DNA of 64,000 nt from Clostridia bacterium (GTDB lineage Bacteria; Bacillota; Clostridia; Oscillospirales; Acutalibacteraceae): assembly GCA_017516965.1 (NCBI GenBank), contig JAFXAP010000008.1:124001-188000 (forward strand). The letters are read 5' to 3'. Shown piece after piece: positions 41,183 through 50,873 of this stretch. The position numbers and the translations under genes were made by a program. The first letter of the stretch is position 1; every line of letters begins with the position of its first letter. The notes below the pieces were generated by a model. The model made no database searches. It was given only the letters and a program-made list of their open reading frames with translations, and was not told the origin of the DNA.

Positions 41183-42703
41183 TTACACTGTTATACATTT
41201 GCCATTCCACACAATTTCTACTATAATATCTTCGGCACCTGTTACTGTTACAACGGGTGTTTCGTCTGCAGAATTGCGTTCTTCACAAATAATGTCAATA
41301 AGCTTATCGCCCAAAGGATAATTTTTAACACCGTGTTTTTCAAGTCTGTTTACATACCACACTATTTTTTTATTCTGTGCGTCGGGTCGGATGCCAAAAA
41401 CATATTCAAACATTATGTTTATAGGTGCAAGACCAGTCCAACCGACAAACTCACCTTCTGAATGACTGCCGCGCTCAATATACTCAGGTGCATAATTTTC
41501 ATAAATTGTGCCGTCTTTTACAAATACCCTTACAACATTTTCAAGGTAGTTACACGCAATATCATAGGCTAAATCGTTATAACCGTATTTATCAAGCGCT
41601 TTAAGCACCATATAGTTTGTGGGTGCCCATACCGACCCTCTCCAATAGTCCCCTCTCTCTTGATACTCGGGGTGGTCGGCAGACAGTGTAGGTATTCTGA
41701 AAGGACGTTTAAACTCATTTTCGTTATCAAGATGGGCAACAAATCGTTTTGCGCGATCACCTGACACAAGACCTGCCATCATTGTCCAGTATGCGCCAAT
41801 AGTTTTAGTATCGGTAAGTGTACCATCTCGTCGCATATCGTAGTAAAACGCCGTTTTTTCGTCCCACATTTGATCGTTTATGATTTTTTCAAGAAGCTCG
41901 CGTTCTTCTTTAAGCCATTTTACTTCTCCGCTGCGGCCTATAATATCGGCGATTTTTATCAATATTTCGCAACTTAAATACTGTTGTGCGCAGGCGTCAA
42001 GCCAGGTCATAAAGCCGTGTGAAAGCAACGGACTATACTGTTTATCTACTCTGGGTTGATTGTCCATACCGCAGGCAAGCCCTGTCGTCCAATAACCGCC
42101 ACTCTGCCAAGTGCGGTTAAGTTGTAACCACTTATGATATGCCATAAGCGGTGCAAAAACCTTACATAGTCTATCGGTGTCCCCCGTTATGCAATAATAC
42201 TCCCACTCGGCCCAAGGCAAAATATTTGGACCTGTTGAAGCGGGATCGTCCTTAGCATAGCGCTGACCGAAATGTTTTTGGAACAACTGACGGCCTATAT
42301 AACCGTCTTTGTGCTGATGAGAGTAAAAATTATCAAGTGTTTTTTGAAAATTAAATATATGCCCTGCATATTTTCCAAACATTACTATAAACGATGAATC
42401 CCACATAAACGAAAAAGTGAAAAATGCACAGTCTATATAGTCCGAAACAAAGCGAGATTCTTCGCTTGCATTACGTAAATTGCCAAACGCAATTTCCCAT
42501 GTGCGATTATAGCAGGTTATTGTATCATCATGACCTTCCCATACGGGTTGCGGTAATTTGTCTTTGATATCGTCATATTTTGGCAAAACACCCGCTGTGG
42601 CATTTTGGTTCAAAAAAACATTTTCATCTACGTAGCGTTGTTCAAAAACATACGGTTCGCGGTCTATTGGAAAGACAAACATTTCATCTGGATTAAACGA
42701 CAT
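41183..42703 (-). CDS. Glycoside hydrolase with (alpha/alpha)6 barrel, GH63/trehalase-like (MGH1 type)
   Basis: The 506-residue protein has no signal peptide and carries the MGH1/GH63-like alpha-barrel: WDSSFIVMFGKYAGH near residue 100, HKDGYIGRQ, WTTGLACGMDNQPRV near 210 (D-N-x-x-R with the likely catalytic acid), DYWRGSVWAPTNYMVLKALDKYG and ENYAPEYIERGSHSEGEFVGWTGLAP near 430 (likely base). Relatives hydrolyse trehalose, mannosylglycerate or alpha-glucosides. It is 35 bases downstream of xylA in the xyl operon and has AGGAGG. The pairing suggests a cytoplasmic enzyme that releases a sugar for the xylose pathway, but the substrate is not evident. Confidence 0.8.
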   Translation of the reverse strand: MSFNPDEMFVFPIDREPYVFEQRYVDENVFLNQNATAGVLPKYDDIKDKLPQPVWEGHDDTITCYNRTWEIAFGNLRNASEESRFVSDYIDCAFFTFSFMWDSSFIVMFGKYAGHIFNFQKTLDNFYSHQHKDGYIGRQLFQKHFGQRYAKDDPASTGPNILPWAEWEYYCITGDTDRLCKVFAPLMAYHKWLQLNRTWQSGGYWTTGLACGMDNQPRVDKQYSPLLSHGFMTWLDACAQQYLSCEILIKIADIIGRSGEVKWLKEERELLEKIINDQMWDEKTAFYYDMRRDGTLTDTKTIGAYWTMMAGLVSGDRAKRFVAHLDNENEFKRPFRIPTLSADHPEYQERGDYWRGSVWAPTNYMVLKALDKYGYNDLAYDIACNYLENVVRVFVKDGTIYENYAPEYIERGSHSEGEFVGWTGLAPINIMFEYVFGIRPDAQNKKIVWYVNRLEKHGVKNYPLGDKLIDIICEERNSADETPVVTVTGAEDIIVEIVWNGKCITV

Positions 42704-42738
42704 AAAAAGTCCTCCTTGCGTGGTTTGGTTAACAAATT

Positions 42739-44055
42739 TTATTTAAACATAATTTCGTTAATGATGCTTTGTAAATATTCTTGTCTGCCGCTTGCAGGAA
42801 GTGTCGGCGCACCCATATTTTCGGCATAAGCCGCAAGCTCCTCTAACGATGTATTGCCGTCAATAATTTTTTCGCCAATACCACCGCGAAAAGACGAATA
42901 TCTTTCGGTTATAAAGTTGTCTACTCTGCCGTCTTCAATAATCTCGGCCGCCTTAATAAGACCTATCGCAAAGGTATCCATACCTAAAATATAAGCGTAG
43001 AACATATCTTCTACAGTGTAGCTTGGACGACGTGTTTTTGAGTCAAAGTTAAAGCCGCCTGTAAGGCCACCCGCCTTTAGCACCTCGTACATACACATCG
43101 TTGCCTCGTAAACGTTTGCAGGAAATTCATCAGTATCCCAACCTAGCAGTAGATCGCCCTGATTCGCATCAATAGAGCCAAGCATACCATTCATTGCCGA
43201 AACACGAAGCTCGTGCTGAAACGTGTGACCTGCAAGGGTAGCGTGATTTGCCTCTATATTCATTTTAAAGTCTTTGTCAAGACCGTACTGACGCAAAAAT
43301 CCAATTGCCGTAGCGGCGTCAAAATCGTATTGGTGCTTCATTGGTTCCTTTGGCTTTGGCTCTATATAAAAATCGCCCATAAAACCTATTGATCGGCCGT
43401 ATTCTACCGCCATTTGCATAAGGCGAGCAATATTTTCTTGCTCAAACTTTATGTCGGTGTTAAGCAGTGTTTCATAGCCCTCTCTACCGCCCCAGAACAC
43501 GTAACCTTTACCGCCCAACTTTACTGTAAGATCTAGCGCTTTTTTAACCTGAGCCGCCGCAAAACAATAAACGTCGGCCGAATTTGTACTGCCTGCTCCA
43601 TTCATAAAGCGTGGATTTGAAAACATATTTGCCGTTCCCCACAAGCATTTTATACCCGTAACATTCATTTTATCAAGTATATAATCGGTAATTTCATCAA
43701 GACGACGATTCGTTTCTTTTATATCATCGGCTTCGGGAACCAAGTCAACATCGTGAAAACAAAAATACTCTACGCCAAGCTTTTGCATAAATTCAAAGCC
43801 TGCGTCAACCTTTGCTTTTGCATGAGCCATTGTGCCCTTTTCATTATCAAAAGATTTATCGGCAGTATCACGACCAAACATATCGGTGCCTGCCGCGCAA
43901 AGATTGTGCCACCAAGCCATTGCAAAGGGTAGGTGCTCACGCATTGGTTTGCCAAGTATTACGCGATTAGCGTCATAGTGTTTAAACGCTAAGGGATTTG
44001 TACTGTTTTTTCCTTCGTACTCAATTTTAGGAATATTTTTAAAAATTTCACCCAT
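42739..44055 (-). CDS. xylA: Xylose isomerase
   Basis: The 438-residue TIM-barrel enzyme converts D-xylose to D-xylulose. Motifs are textbook: [12 protein letters not shown] with the catalytic His, [34 protein letters not shown] and [20 protein letters not shown] with the metal ligands. The ATG follows TGAGGAC. It sits 10 bases after xylB and feeds that kinase in reverse gene order. Confidence 0.98.
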   Translation of the reverse strand: MGEIFKNIPKIEYEGKNSTNPLAFKHYDANRVILGKPMREHLPFAMAWWHNLCAAGTDMFGRDTADKSFDNEKGTMAHAKAKVDAGFEFMQKLGVEYFCFHDVDLVPEADDIKETNRRLDEITDYILDKMNVTGIKCLWGTANMFSNPRFMNGAGSTNSADVYCFAAAQVKKALDLTVKLGGKGYVFWGGREGYETLLNTDIKFEQENIARLMQMAVEYGRSIGFMGDFYIEPKPKEPMKHQYDFDAATAIGFLRQYGLDKDFKMNIEANHATLAGHTFQHELRVSAMNGMLGSIDANQGDLLLGWDTDEFPANVYEATMCMYEVLKAGGLTGGFNFDSKTRRPSYTVEDMFYAYILGMDTFAIGLIKAAEIIEDGRVDNFITERYSSFRGGIGEKIIDGNTSLEELAAYAENMGAPTLPASGRQEYLQSIINEIMFK

Positions 44056-44065
44056 GTTTTTGTCC

Positions 44066-45544
44066 TCACTTGATTTTTTTAAACAGTTCTTTAACTGACG
44101 GATATATTTCTTTAAATTTTAAATACTGCTTTTCATAACGGTCGGCAATTTCTTTTTTGGGACTTATTGTTGCCTTTATTTTTACAAGTTTTTCCGAGCA
44201 CTCCACTACCGAACTATAGTTCCCGTCACCAACCATCGCAAGCATTGCCGCTCCGTAGCCCGGACCTTGTTCGGTTTCGGGTATATCTATCTTAATGTTT
44301 AACACGTTGCAGATAATCTTTTGCCACAACTCGGATTTTGCTCCACCACCACAAAGTGTGCTTCGATCTATTTTTATGCCAGAAGCTTTTGCAATTTCTA
44401 AATTATCTCTTATAGCAAAGGCAACACCCTCAAGCACAGCTTGAATCATATCGGCTCTAGTGGTGTCCATTCGCATACCAATAAAGGTACCTCGCGCATC
44501 GGTATCGTTTATAGGACTGCGTTCACCCATAAGATACGGCAAAAAGAAAACATCATTTTTTCCGAGCATATCATCACTTACACTTGATTGCTCGTCGGTA
44601 TAATCATCCGTTTTTAAAACACTTTCGCAAAACCATTTATTGCACGACGCCGCCGATAAAATGCACCCCATTAAGTGATAAGTACCGCTTGCGTGACAAA
44701 AAGAATGCAATGCGTTATATTTATCTACCGAGAAATTATCGTTTGCAATAAAAATTGTCCCCGATGTACCAAGCGATATATTGCACGCGCCGGTGGCGAT
44801 GGTTTTTGTACCTATTGCCGCAGCGGCGTTATCTCCGGCGCCTGCTACAACAATTGTATTGGGGTTTAATCCTAACAACACTGCCACTGCAGGTAATAGT
44901 GTACCTACAGGCTCATAACTTTCAAAAAGCTTAGGCATTTGTGCGACGTTGACACCGCAAATTTTTAGCATTTCCTTTGACCAACATTTATTTTTTACGT
45001 CAAGCAACAACATACCCGACGCGTCGGAATAATCGCAACAATGTACACCCGTTAACCTATAATTTATATAATCCTTGGGTAACATTATTTTATTAATTTT
45101 TATAAAATTTTGCGGCTCGTTTTCTTTCATCCACAAAATTTTGGGCGAGGTAAAACCCGCAAAAGCGATATTTGCCGTAAAAAACGATAGTGTTTCCTTG
45201 CCAACGACAGTATTAAGATAGTCGGTTTGCTTATCGGTACGACCATCATTCCACAAAATAGCAGGGCGGATAACTGCGTTTTCTTGGTCTAACGTCACTA
45301 GCCCATGCATTTGTCCGCCAACACCGATTGCGCGTATATCATTAGGATTTACTTCTATTGTTAGCTCTTTTATGCCGCGCACAAAAGTGTTCCACCAATC
45401 CTCAGGGTTTTGCTCGCTCCAACCGGGATTTGGGTAGTTTATAGCATAACCTTGCGATACGGTCTTAATTATTTTGCCGTCAACATTTACAAGTAATAGC
45501 TTTAAAGCAGATGTGCCTAGGTCTGTGCCAATATAATATTTCAA
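44066..45544 (-). CDS. xylB: Xylulokinase
   Basis: The 492-residue FGGY-family kinase phosphorylates D-xylulose. The ATP-site [16 protein letters not shown] at the start, [13 protein letters not shown] (substrate), [11 protein letters not shown], and [13 protein letters not shown] are characteristic. It starts with TTG, with AAGGGAGTG upstream. It is the first gene of the operon and is divergent from the AraC regulator. Confidence 0.96.
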   Translation of the reverse strand: MKYYIGTDLGTSALKLLLVNVDGKIIKTVSQGYAINYPNPGWSEQNPEDWWNTFVRGIKELTIEVNPNDIRAIGVGGQMHGLVTLDQENAVIRPAILWNDGRTDKQTDYLNTVVGKETLSFFTANIAFAGFTSPKILWMKENEPQNFIKINKIMLPKDYINYRLTGVHCCDYSDASGMLLLDVKNKCWSKEMLKICGVNVAQMPKLFESYEPVGTLLPAVAVLLGLNPNTIVVAGAGDNAAAAIGTKTIATGACNISLGTSGTIFIANDNFSVDKYNALHSFCHASGTYHLMGCILSAASCNKWFCESVLKTDDYTDEQSSVSDDMLGKNDVFFLPYLMGERSPINDTDARGTFIGMRMDTTRADMIQAVLEGVAFAIRDNLEIAKASGIKIDRSTLCGGGAKSELWQKIICNVLNIKIDIPETEQGPGYGAAMLAMVGDGNYSSVVECSEKLVKIKATISPKKEIADRYEKQYLKFKEIYPSVKELFKKIK

Positions 45545-45580
45545 GCAATCACTCCCTTTATTTCAAGTATATCGCATTAT

Positions 45581-45633
45581 ATTTGACTTTTCTTGCAATT
45601 TTATGTATAATTTATAGACATAATTTGACTTTT
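45581..45633. promoter_or_regulatory. Direct repeats in the xylB/AraC intergenic region
   Basis: The 11-base sequence ATTTGACTTTT occurs at 45581-45591 and at 45623-45633, 42 bp apart (four helical turns), on the same strand. The first copy contains the -35 of the AraC gene. AraC-family proteins bind direct repeats, so these are likely half-sites for the neighbouring regulator. Confidence 0.5.
45583..45611 (+). promoter_or_regulatory. Promoter of the AraC-type regulator
   Basis: TTGACT, 17-base spacer and TATAAT, 33 bases before the ATG. Confidence 0.75.
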
Positions 45634-45644
45634 AGAGGTATTGT

Positions 45645-46409
45645 ATGTTTTATGAATACAATCATTTAGGATCACCCGACTATTTAAAAATTGAAAAAAA
45701 CAATAACTTTAGTTTTCCGTCACACCTTCATCAATGCTTTGAAATAATAATTATTCTTTCGGGTGAAATGGAAATAACCATAGACGGCAAAAAACACACC
45801 CTAAAAAAAGGTGAGGCATCGTTAATATTTCCTAATCAAATTCACGAATTAAAATCACAAAAAAGCGAACACGTCTTGTGCATTTTCTCTCCCCGATTAG
45901 TGCAAGCGTACGCAACAAAAATAACCGATAAAATTCCTACAAACAACAAATTTTGTCCCGACGAGTTTTTAATTGGAGAAATTAAAAAGCTTGATGCTGC
46001 TTCACTGGCTCTAAAAAAAGGCATTTTGTATTCTTTGTGCGGAAGGTTTGATGAATGCGCCGAATACACCACAAAAAAAACCGACCAAAAAAATTTGATT
46101 CATAAAATATTTTCCTTTGTTGAAAACAACTTTAGTGGTGACTGCTCACTTGTAAAGCTTTCGCAAATCACTACCTATGACTACTCGTACCTTTCACGCT
46201 ATTTTAAGAAAAACATTGGTATTTCGTTTAATTCCTATGTTATACATTACAGACTAAGTCACGCGTGTTATTTGCTTGAAAACACAACGCAATCTATTGC
46301 AGAGTGCGCCTTTGAAAGCGGCTTTAGTTCTCTGCGCAGTTTTAATCGCGCTTTTAAAGAAAATATTAAAATATCACCAAAGCAGTACAGAAAAAATATT
46401 TCTTTATAA
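45645..46409 (+). CDS. AraC-family transcriptional regulator, probable regulator of the xyl operon
   Basis: The 254-residue protein has an N-terminal cupin sensor (FPSHLHQCFEIIIILSGEMEITIDGKKHTLKKGEASLIFPNQIHEL) and a C-terminal AraC DNA-binding domain with both helix-turn-helices (SLVKLSQITTYDYSYLSRYFKKNIGISFNSYVIHYRL and SIAECAFESGFSSLRSFNRAFKENIKISPKQYR). Such regulators usually activate in the presence of a sugar. Divergence from xylBA and the repeats in between make control of xylose use the natural reading. The ATG follows TAGAGGTATTGT. Confidence 0.92.
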   Translation: MFYEYNHLGSPDYLKIEKNNNFSFPSHLHQCFEIIIILSGEMEITIDGKKHTLKKGEASLIFPNQIHELKSQKSEHVLCIFSPRLVQAYATKITDKIPTNNKFCPDEFLIGEIKKLDAASLALKKGILYSLCGRFDECAEYTTKKTDQKNLIHKIFSFVENNFSGDCSLVKLSQITTYDYSYLSRYFKKNIGISFNSYVIHYRLSHACYLLENTTQSIAECAFESGFSSLRSFNRAFKENIKISPKQYRKNISL

Positions 46410-46415
46410 AAGACA

Positions 46416-46444
46416 AAAAAAGCAAGGGTTTACCTTGCTTTTTT
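46416..46444. terminator. Bidirectional terminator between AraC regulator and rsmA
   Basis: AAAAAAGCAAGG / CCTTGCTTTTTT with loop GTTTA, T-runs on both strands. Confidence 0.9.
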
Positions 46445-46452
46445 GTTATAAA

Positions 46453-47304
46453 TTATTCACATAGCGCGTTTGAAATAGCGGCTAGTTGCTCCATTGTAAG
46501 TGTTTCGCCGCGCACCGTTTCGGAAATGTTTGCTTCTGTTAACGCTTTTCGCAAAACTTCTTTTTCTATTCCTAAGGTGTTGCAAATGGTATTAAGCAAA
46601 ATCTTTCTTCGCTGAGCAAAACACGCCTTTACTATTTTAAAGAACAGTTTTTCGTCGGCAACGTCAACGGGGGGCGCCTCTCGCAAAGTAAGTTCAATTA
46701 CTGCCGAATCAACGTTTGGCGGAGGTAAAAAGCTGCTTCTCGGCACACCAAAAAGCGTTTTTGCGGTAGCATAATAATTTACAGCCACCGTTACGGCGCC
46801 CGCCGCACGCGAGCCGACCTCGGCGCAAAGGCGGTCGGCCGCCTCTTTTTGCACCATAACGGCAATTTTATTTATAGGTAGTTGACTTTCAAGCAGCATC
46901 ATAATAACGGGCGAGGTAATATAATAGGGTAAATTCGCGCATATATTTATGGTGTCGCAATCGCAAAACTCCTCTGCCAAAACGGTTTTTAAATCCACCT
47001 TTAAAATATCGTTCCAGATAATTTTTACGTTGTTGCAGTCCGCAAGTGTTTGTTCAAGAACCGGTTTTAACCGAGTGTCGAGCTCTACCGATACAACCTT
47101 TTTGCAAGCGTGTGACAGTTGCGCTGTGAGCACACCGGCGCCGGGACCTATTTCGAGCACACCTACACCCTCACCCGAAACGGCCTCTGCCATTCGGGGA
47201 CACACGGTATCATCTATTAAAAAATTTTGACCTAACGACTTTTTAAAAGAAAAACCTTGGGCTTCAAGTACGCCTTTTAGGTCTTTTTTGTTTGAAATTT
47301 TCAT
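46453..47304 (-). CDS. rsmA: 16S rRNA (adenine1518/1519-N6)-dimethyltransferase RsmA (KsgA)
   Basis: The 283-residue SAM-dependent enzyme dimethylates two adenines in helix 45 of 16S rRNA and acts in 30S assembly. SKKSLGQNFL-type N-terminus (FSFKKSLGQNFLIDD), the SAM motif VLEIGPGAGVLTAQL, and the catalytic NLPYYITSPV are present; the C-terminal domain has the family's SFLPPPNVDSAVIEL and AFQRRK-like CFAQRRKILLNT. The gene stands alone between the AraC terminator and a divergent operon. Confidence 0.97.
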   Translation of the reverse strand: MKISNKKDLKGVLEAQGFSFKKSLGQNFLIDDTVCPRMAEAVSGEGVGVLEIGPGAGVLTAQLSHACKKVVSVELDTRLKPVLEQTLADCNNVKIIWNDILKVDLKTVLAEEFCDCDTINICANLPYYITSPVIMMLLESQLPINKIAVMVQKEAADRLCAEVGSRAAGAVTVAVNYYATAKTLFGVPRSSFLPPPNVDSAVIELTLREAPPVDVADEKLFFKIVKACFAQRRKILLNTICNTLGIEKEVLRKALTEANISETVRGETLTMEQLAAISNALCE

Positions 47305-47365
47305 AATTTTTCACCAACCGATTTTAATTATATATAATTATGCGTCTTGTTTCAAGAAATTTTTG

Positions 47366-47394
47366 GTGACAAAGTGTTTTTCTTGTGATATAAT
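47366..47394 (+). promoter_or_regulatory. Promoter of the unknown protein-stomatin pair
   Basis: GTGACA, 17-base spacer and TATAAT, 36 bases before the ATG at 47430. Confidence 0.6.
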
Positions 47395-47429
47395 ATAGGA
47401 AATATTAATTTACTGAAAGTGTGAAAAGA

Positions 47430-48176
47430 ATGGACAATAGATATTTAGAAAACGTAATCCAGGAAATGGAACCTTTTTTTAAAGAAAACGGTTTTAAGGA
47501 AACTGATGGCGTTTACAAAAACGACAAAAAAGCAGTAGCTGTAGAATATAGCGACGAGCGTCAAATGTACCTGCTTAAAACTGCCGACATACAAGAAGAT
47601 GGCAGTTTTGAACTGACTGAAGCTTCTTGCTGGCTTTTTGATGACAGCCAAAACGCTAAAGATGCCGTAGCTGTTGGTATAGACTTTGTGTCAACCATCA
47701 AATCACAGCTTGGCATTAAGCAAATAAGAGCAAATACTGCGCTTAATGCAATTGACCTTCCTACCGCAACAAAAGATGGCAGTTACAACATTACTGCTTT
47801 TACCAAAAAAATGCTTGACGTGTTCCCTGCGCTTAAGGATGAATACAAGGCGCACGTTGCGCACTATGGAAACTTCTTATACCTTAACTTCTTTGGCGAA
47901 AAGTTGGTGCCGTTAATAAAAGCCGTGCTTTTAGAGAATAATAAGAAAAACGTTAAAAAACTTTTTGACGTTTTCCAAAATGCTTATCTTCAGGGTGACC
48001 GCGACACAGTAAACGTTATTGTTGCTGTTGTTGCCGCCGCTTGTGTAAAGGATGACGCTGTAAAGGCAAATGCAGTAGCGGCGCTTGGAGATAATAAACA
48101 TTTTATAGATTCTGTAACAGAGTTTATACCCATTGTTTCATCAAACAAAAAGCTATCGGCTTCTTTGTTGAAATAA
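47430..48176 (+). CDS. Unknown cytoplasmic protein upstream of the SPFH protein
   Basis: I do not recognise this 248-residue soluble protein. It has no membrane segment. The first ~90 residues resemble a small alpha/beta module (FFKENGFKETDGVYKNDKKAVAVEYSDERQMYLLKT), the rest is helical (ALKDEYKAHVAHYGNFLYLNFFGEKLVPLIKAVL… and NVKKLFDVFQNAYLQGDRDTVNVIVAVVAAACV). It shares a promoter with the stomatin-like gene 25 bases downstream, so the two may act together. The ATG is preferred to a GTG three codons upstream. Confidence 0.72.
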   Translation: MDNRYLENVIQEMEPFFKENGFKETDGVYKNDKKAVAVEYSDERQMYLLKTADIQEDGSFELTEASCWLFDDSQNAKDAVAVGIDFVSTIKSQLGIKQIRANTALNAIDLPTATKDGSYNITAFTKKMLDVFPALKDEYKAHVAHYGNFLYLNFFGEKLVPLIKAVLLENNKKNVKKLFDVFQNAYLQGDRDTVNVIVAVVAAACVKDDAVKANAVAALGDNKHFIDSVTEFIPIVSSNKKLSASLLK

Positions 48177-48201
48177 AAATTTTAAAAAGGGTGGTATTTA
48201 T

Positions 48202-49146
48202 ATGCCTTGGTTAATCGTAATCGCTGTATTTTTTTTCGTAATCATAATCCCAAATGTTCGCATTGTTCCGCAAGCAACTCAATATATTATTGAATTTTTG
48301 GGCAAGTACAAATGTACTTGGGACGCTGGCATTCACGTTAAGATTCCTTTCCTTGAAAAAATCTCTAACAAAATAACCCTTAAAGAGCAGGTTATGGATT
48401 CACCTCCACAACCCGTTATCACAAAAGATAACGTTACTATGCAGATTGATACGGTTGTTTTCTTCCGCATATTTGACGCAAAGCTTTACACATACGGTGT
48501 TGTAAATCCTGTTCGTGCGCTCGAAAACCTTACCGCTACCACACTACGTAATATTGTTGGCGAAATGGAACTTGACGGCACACTCACCTCACGTGATATC
48601 ATTAACACAAAAATGGCTGAAATTTTGGATGAAGCCACTGACCAATGGGGTATGAAGGTAAGCCGCGTAGAGCTTAAAAACATTATTCCTCCCGCAGAAA
48701 TTCAAAACGCGATGGAAAAACAAATGAAGGCTGAACGCGACCGCCGTGAAACACTTTTGCAAGCCGAAGGTCACAAGGCTGCCGCTATTACCAGAGCCGA
48801 GGGTGACAAGCAGGCTATGATTCTTGCCGCAGAGGGTGAACGCGATGCGCGTATTGCCCGCGCCGAAGGTGAAGCAAAGGCTATATACCTTTCTAAAAAA
48901 GCAGAGGCCGACGGTCTTATTGCTTTAAAGGAAGCAGGTGTTGACGCCGCAGTGCTTGAACTTAAAAAGTATGAAGCGCTTGTAAATATGTCAAACGGAA
49001 CTGCCGCAAAACTTATTATTCCTACCGATGCGGTAAACACTGTTACAAACAATGCCATTTTCTCTGAAACTACCGGTCTTGGCGATAATACAAAATCTGC
49101 GCCAAAGCCAAAAAAGCCCGCCCAGAAAGACGAGTGCTGTGATTAA
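48202..49146 (+). CDS. SPFH/stomatin/prohibitin-family membrane protein (QmcA/slipin-like)
   Basis: The 314-residue protein has an N-terminal membrane anchor (PWLIVIAVFFFVIIIPNVRIVP), an SPFH domain (YIIEFLGKYKCTWDAGIHVKIPFLEKI … DNVTMQIDTVVFFRIFDAK … TLRNIVGEMELDGTLTSRDIINTKM) and a long coiled coil with repeated A-E-G-[ED] units from residue ~175 to ~240. Such proteins form large membrane rings that organise microdomains and protease complexes. There is no NfeD partner adjacent, unlike many slipin operons; instead the unknown 248-residue protein precedes it. The extreme C-terminus is Lys/Pro-rich and ends DECCD. Confidence 0.92.
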   Translation: MPWLIVIAVFFFVIIIPNVRIVPQATQYIIEFLGKYKCTWDAGIHVKIPFLEKISNKITLKEQVMDSPPQPVITKDNVTMQIDTVVFFRIFDAKLYTYGVVNPVRALENLTATTLRNIVGEMELDGTLTSRDIINTKMAEILDEATDQWGMKVSRVELKNIIPPAEIQNAMEKQMKAERDRRETLLQAEGHKAAAITRAEGDKQAMILAAEGERDARIARAEGEAKAIYLSKKAEADGLIALKEAGVDAAVLELKKYEALVNMSNGTAAKLIIPTDAVNTVTNNAIFSETTGLGDNTKSAPKPKKPAQKDECCD

Positions 49147-49158
49147 AATTTAAAACGC

Positions 49159-49189
49159 AAAACACCTGCTGATTTTCAGCAGGTGTTTT
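49159..49189 (+). terminator. Intrinsic terminator of the stomatin operon
   Basis: AAAACACCTGCTG / CAGCAGGTGTTTT, loop ATTTT, followed by TTT. Confidence 0.93.
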
Positions 49190-49369
49190 TTTAATCAACC
49201 GTTTCAATTTTTATCATATCGGTGTTACCCGATTAGCGGCGTTTACCGCTGAATAGAACAACACATCGGTAGATTTATAAATCTCTGATTTCATTGGTAT
49301 AATGCCCCAGGAAAGAGCCAATTGCCTACGGGTTTTTTCGTCGGCGGTAATTTAAATGTCTTCCCCAAA
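49190..49369. other. Intergenic stretch with a small inverted repeat
   Basis: Between the stomatin terminator and proS lie 180 bases without a credible gene. An AGCGG/CCGCT hairpin (49232-49252) is the only structure seen, and no T-run follows it, so a terminator for proS is not obvious. Confidence 0.35.
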
Positions 49370-50806
49370 TTAATATGCCTTACCCCAGTAAAGCATTTTG
49401 TCTGCTTTTTTGCCACAGCAAACACAGGTTTCGCCAATTTTATGCTGTTCAAAAGGAATACAACGTGATGTAATACCTGCAACCTCTTTAAGTTTATCTT
49501 CACATTCGCGGTCGCCACACCACATAGCGCGTATAAATCCGGGTTTGTTATCGGCAATTTCCTTAATCTCTTCAAGATTTTTAGCGTCATATGTCATAGC
49601 CTCGCGACGCTCAAGCGCCTTATTGTAAAGCGCGGTATGATATTCTGCCAAAATTTCGGGGATGCGGGTGGTAAGCTCATCAAGATTTACAAAAATCTTT
49701 TCACGATTATCTCGACGAACTACTACGCACTGGTTATTTTCAATATCACGGGGACCGATTTCTATACGAAGCGGTACACCCTTCATTTCATATTCAGCAA
49801 ACTTCCAACCAGGTGTCTGATCGCTGTTGTCAAGTTTTACGCGACAAACATTTTTTAGCTTGTTGCAAATTTCGGTAGCCTTTTCTACAACGCCCTCTTT
49901 GTGTGATGCTATGGGTACAATTGCAACCTGAATAGGCGCAATAGCAGGTGGAAGCACAAGACCGTTATCGTCACCGTGGGTCATAATAACCGCGCCGATA
50001 AGACGGGTTGTGGTACCCCAAGAAGTCTGATGCGGATGAACAAGTTGGTTTTCTTTGTCGGTGTATTGCACCTCAAACGCGCGTGAAAAACCGTCGCCAA
50101 AGTAGTGAGACGTGCCGCTTTGAAGCGCCTTACCGTCGTGCATCAATGCCTCAATTGTGTAGGTTGCCTCAGCGCCTGCAAAACGCTCTTTGTCGGTTTT
50201 TTGTCCCTTTACTACCGGCATAGCCAAAGCCTCTTCGGCAAAGCGAGCATAAACACCCAGCATTTGTTCTGTTTCAAGTCTTGCTTCTTCTGCTGTAGCG
50301 TGAAGGGTGTGGCCCTCTTGCCACAAAAATTCACGTGAACGAAGGAATGGACGGGTGGTTTTTTCCCATCTTACTACACTACACCACTGATTATAAAGTT
50401 TTGGCAAATCACGATATGAATGAACAATATTTTTAAAGTGGTCACAGAAAAGGGTTTCAGAGGTGGGGCGAACACAAAGACGCTCCTCCAACTTTTCTTC
50501 ACCGCCGTGTGTTACCCAAGCAACCTCAGGAGCAAAGCCTTCAACGTGGTCTTTTTCTTTTTGTAAAAGACTTTCGGGTATGAACATTGGCATATACACG
50601 TTTTCATGACCGAGTTCTTTAAACATACCGTCCATAATATGCTGTATATTCTCCCAAATAGCATAGCCGTAAGGGCGAATGATCATACATCCCTTTACCG
50701 ATGCATAGTCGATGAGCTCGGCTTTAATGCATACGTCGGTATACCATTTTGCAAAATCCTCATCCATAGAGGTTATTGATTTTACCAATTTTTCTTGTTT
50801 TGCCAT
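49370..50806 (-). CDS. proS: Prolyl-tRNA synthetase, eukaryote/archaeal-like form
   Basis: The 478-residue enzyme is the short class II ProRS type without the YbaK-type insertion domain. It has the N-terminal [26 protein letters not shown], motif 2 around [31 protein letters not shown], motif 3 in the [28 protein letters not shown] region, and the C-terminal zinc-type domain of this form ([15 protein letters not shown] … [18 protein letters not shown]). Such ProRS is found in some Clostridia and differs from the E. coli type. Editing of Ala-tRNA-Pro would need a separate protein. The start at MAKQEKLVK follows TTTGGTGATAATT. Confidence 0.96.
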   Translation of the reverse strand: MAKQEKLVKSITSMDEDFAKWYTDVCIKAELIDYASVKGCMIIRPYGYAIWENIQHIMDGMFKELGHENVYMPMFIPESLLQKEKDHVEGFAPEVAWVTHGGEEKLEERLCVRPTSETLFCDHFKNIVHSYRDLPKLYNQWCSVVRWEKTTRPFLRSREFLWQEGHTLHATAEEARLETEQMLGVYARFAEEALAMPVVKGQKTDKERFAGAEATYTIEALMHDGKALQSGTSHYFGDGFSRAFEVQYTDKENQLVHPHQTSWGTTTRLIGAVIMTHGDDNGLVLPPAIAPIQVAIVPIASHKEGVVEKATEICNKLKNVCRVKLDNSDQTPGWKFAEYEMKGVPLRIEIGPRDIENNQCVVVRRDNREKIFVNLDELTTRIPEILAEYHTALYNKALERREAMTYDAKNLEEIKEIADNKPGFIRAMWCGDRECEDKLKEVAGITSRCIPFEQHKIGETCVCCGKKADKMLYWGKAY

Positions 50807-50873
50807 AATTATCACCAAAATTACAATTTATTCTTTGTTATTATAATGTTTAAGCGCAAGTTTTGCAACAGTT

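Noticed and set aside
49291-49590. 99-residue minus-strand ORF beyond the proS stop
   Set aside because: Shifted frame of the 3' part of proS with low-confidence tail; proS itself is complete, and no ribosome site is present.
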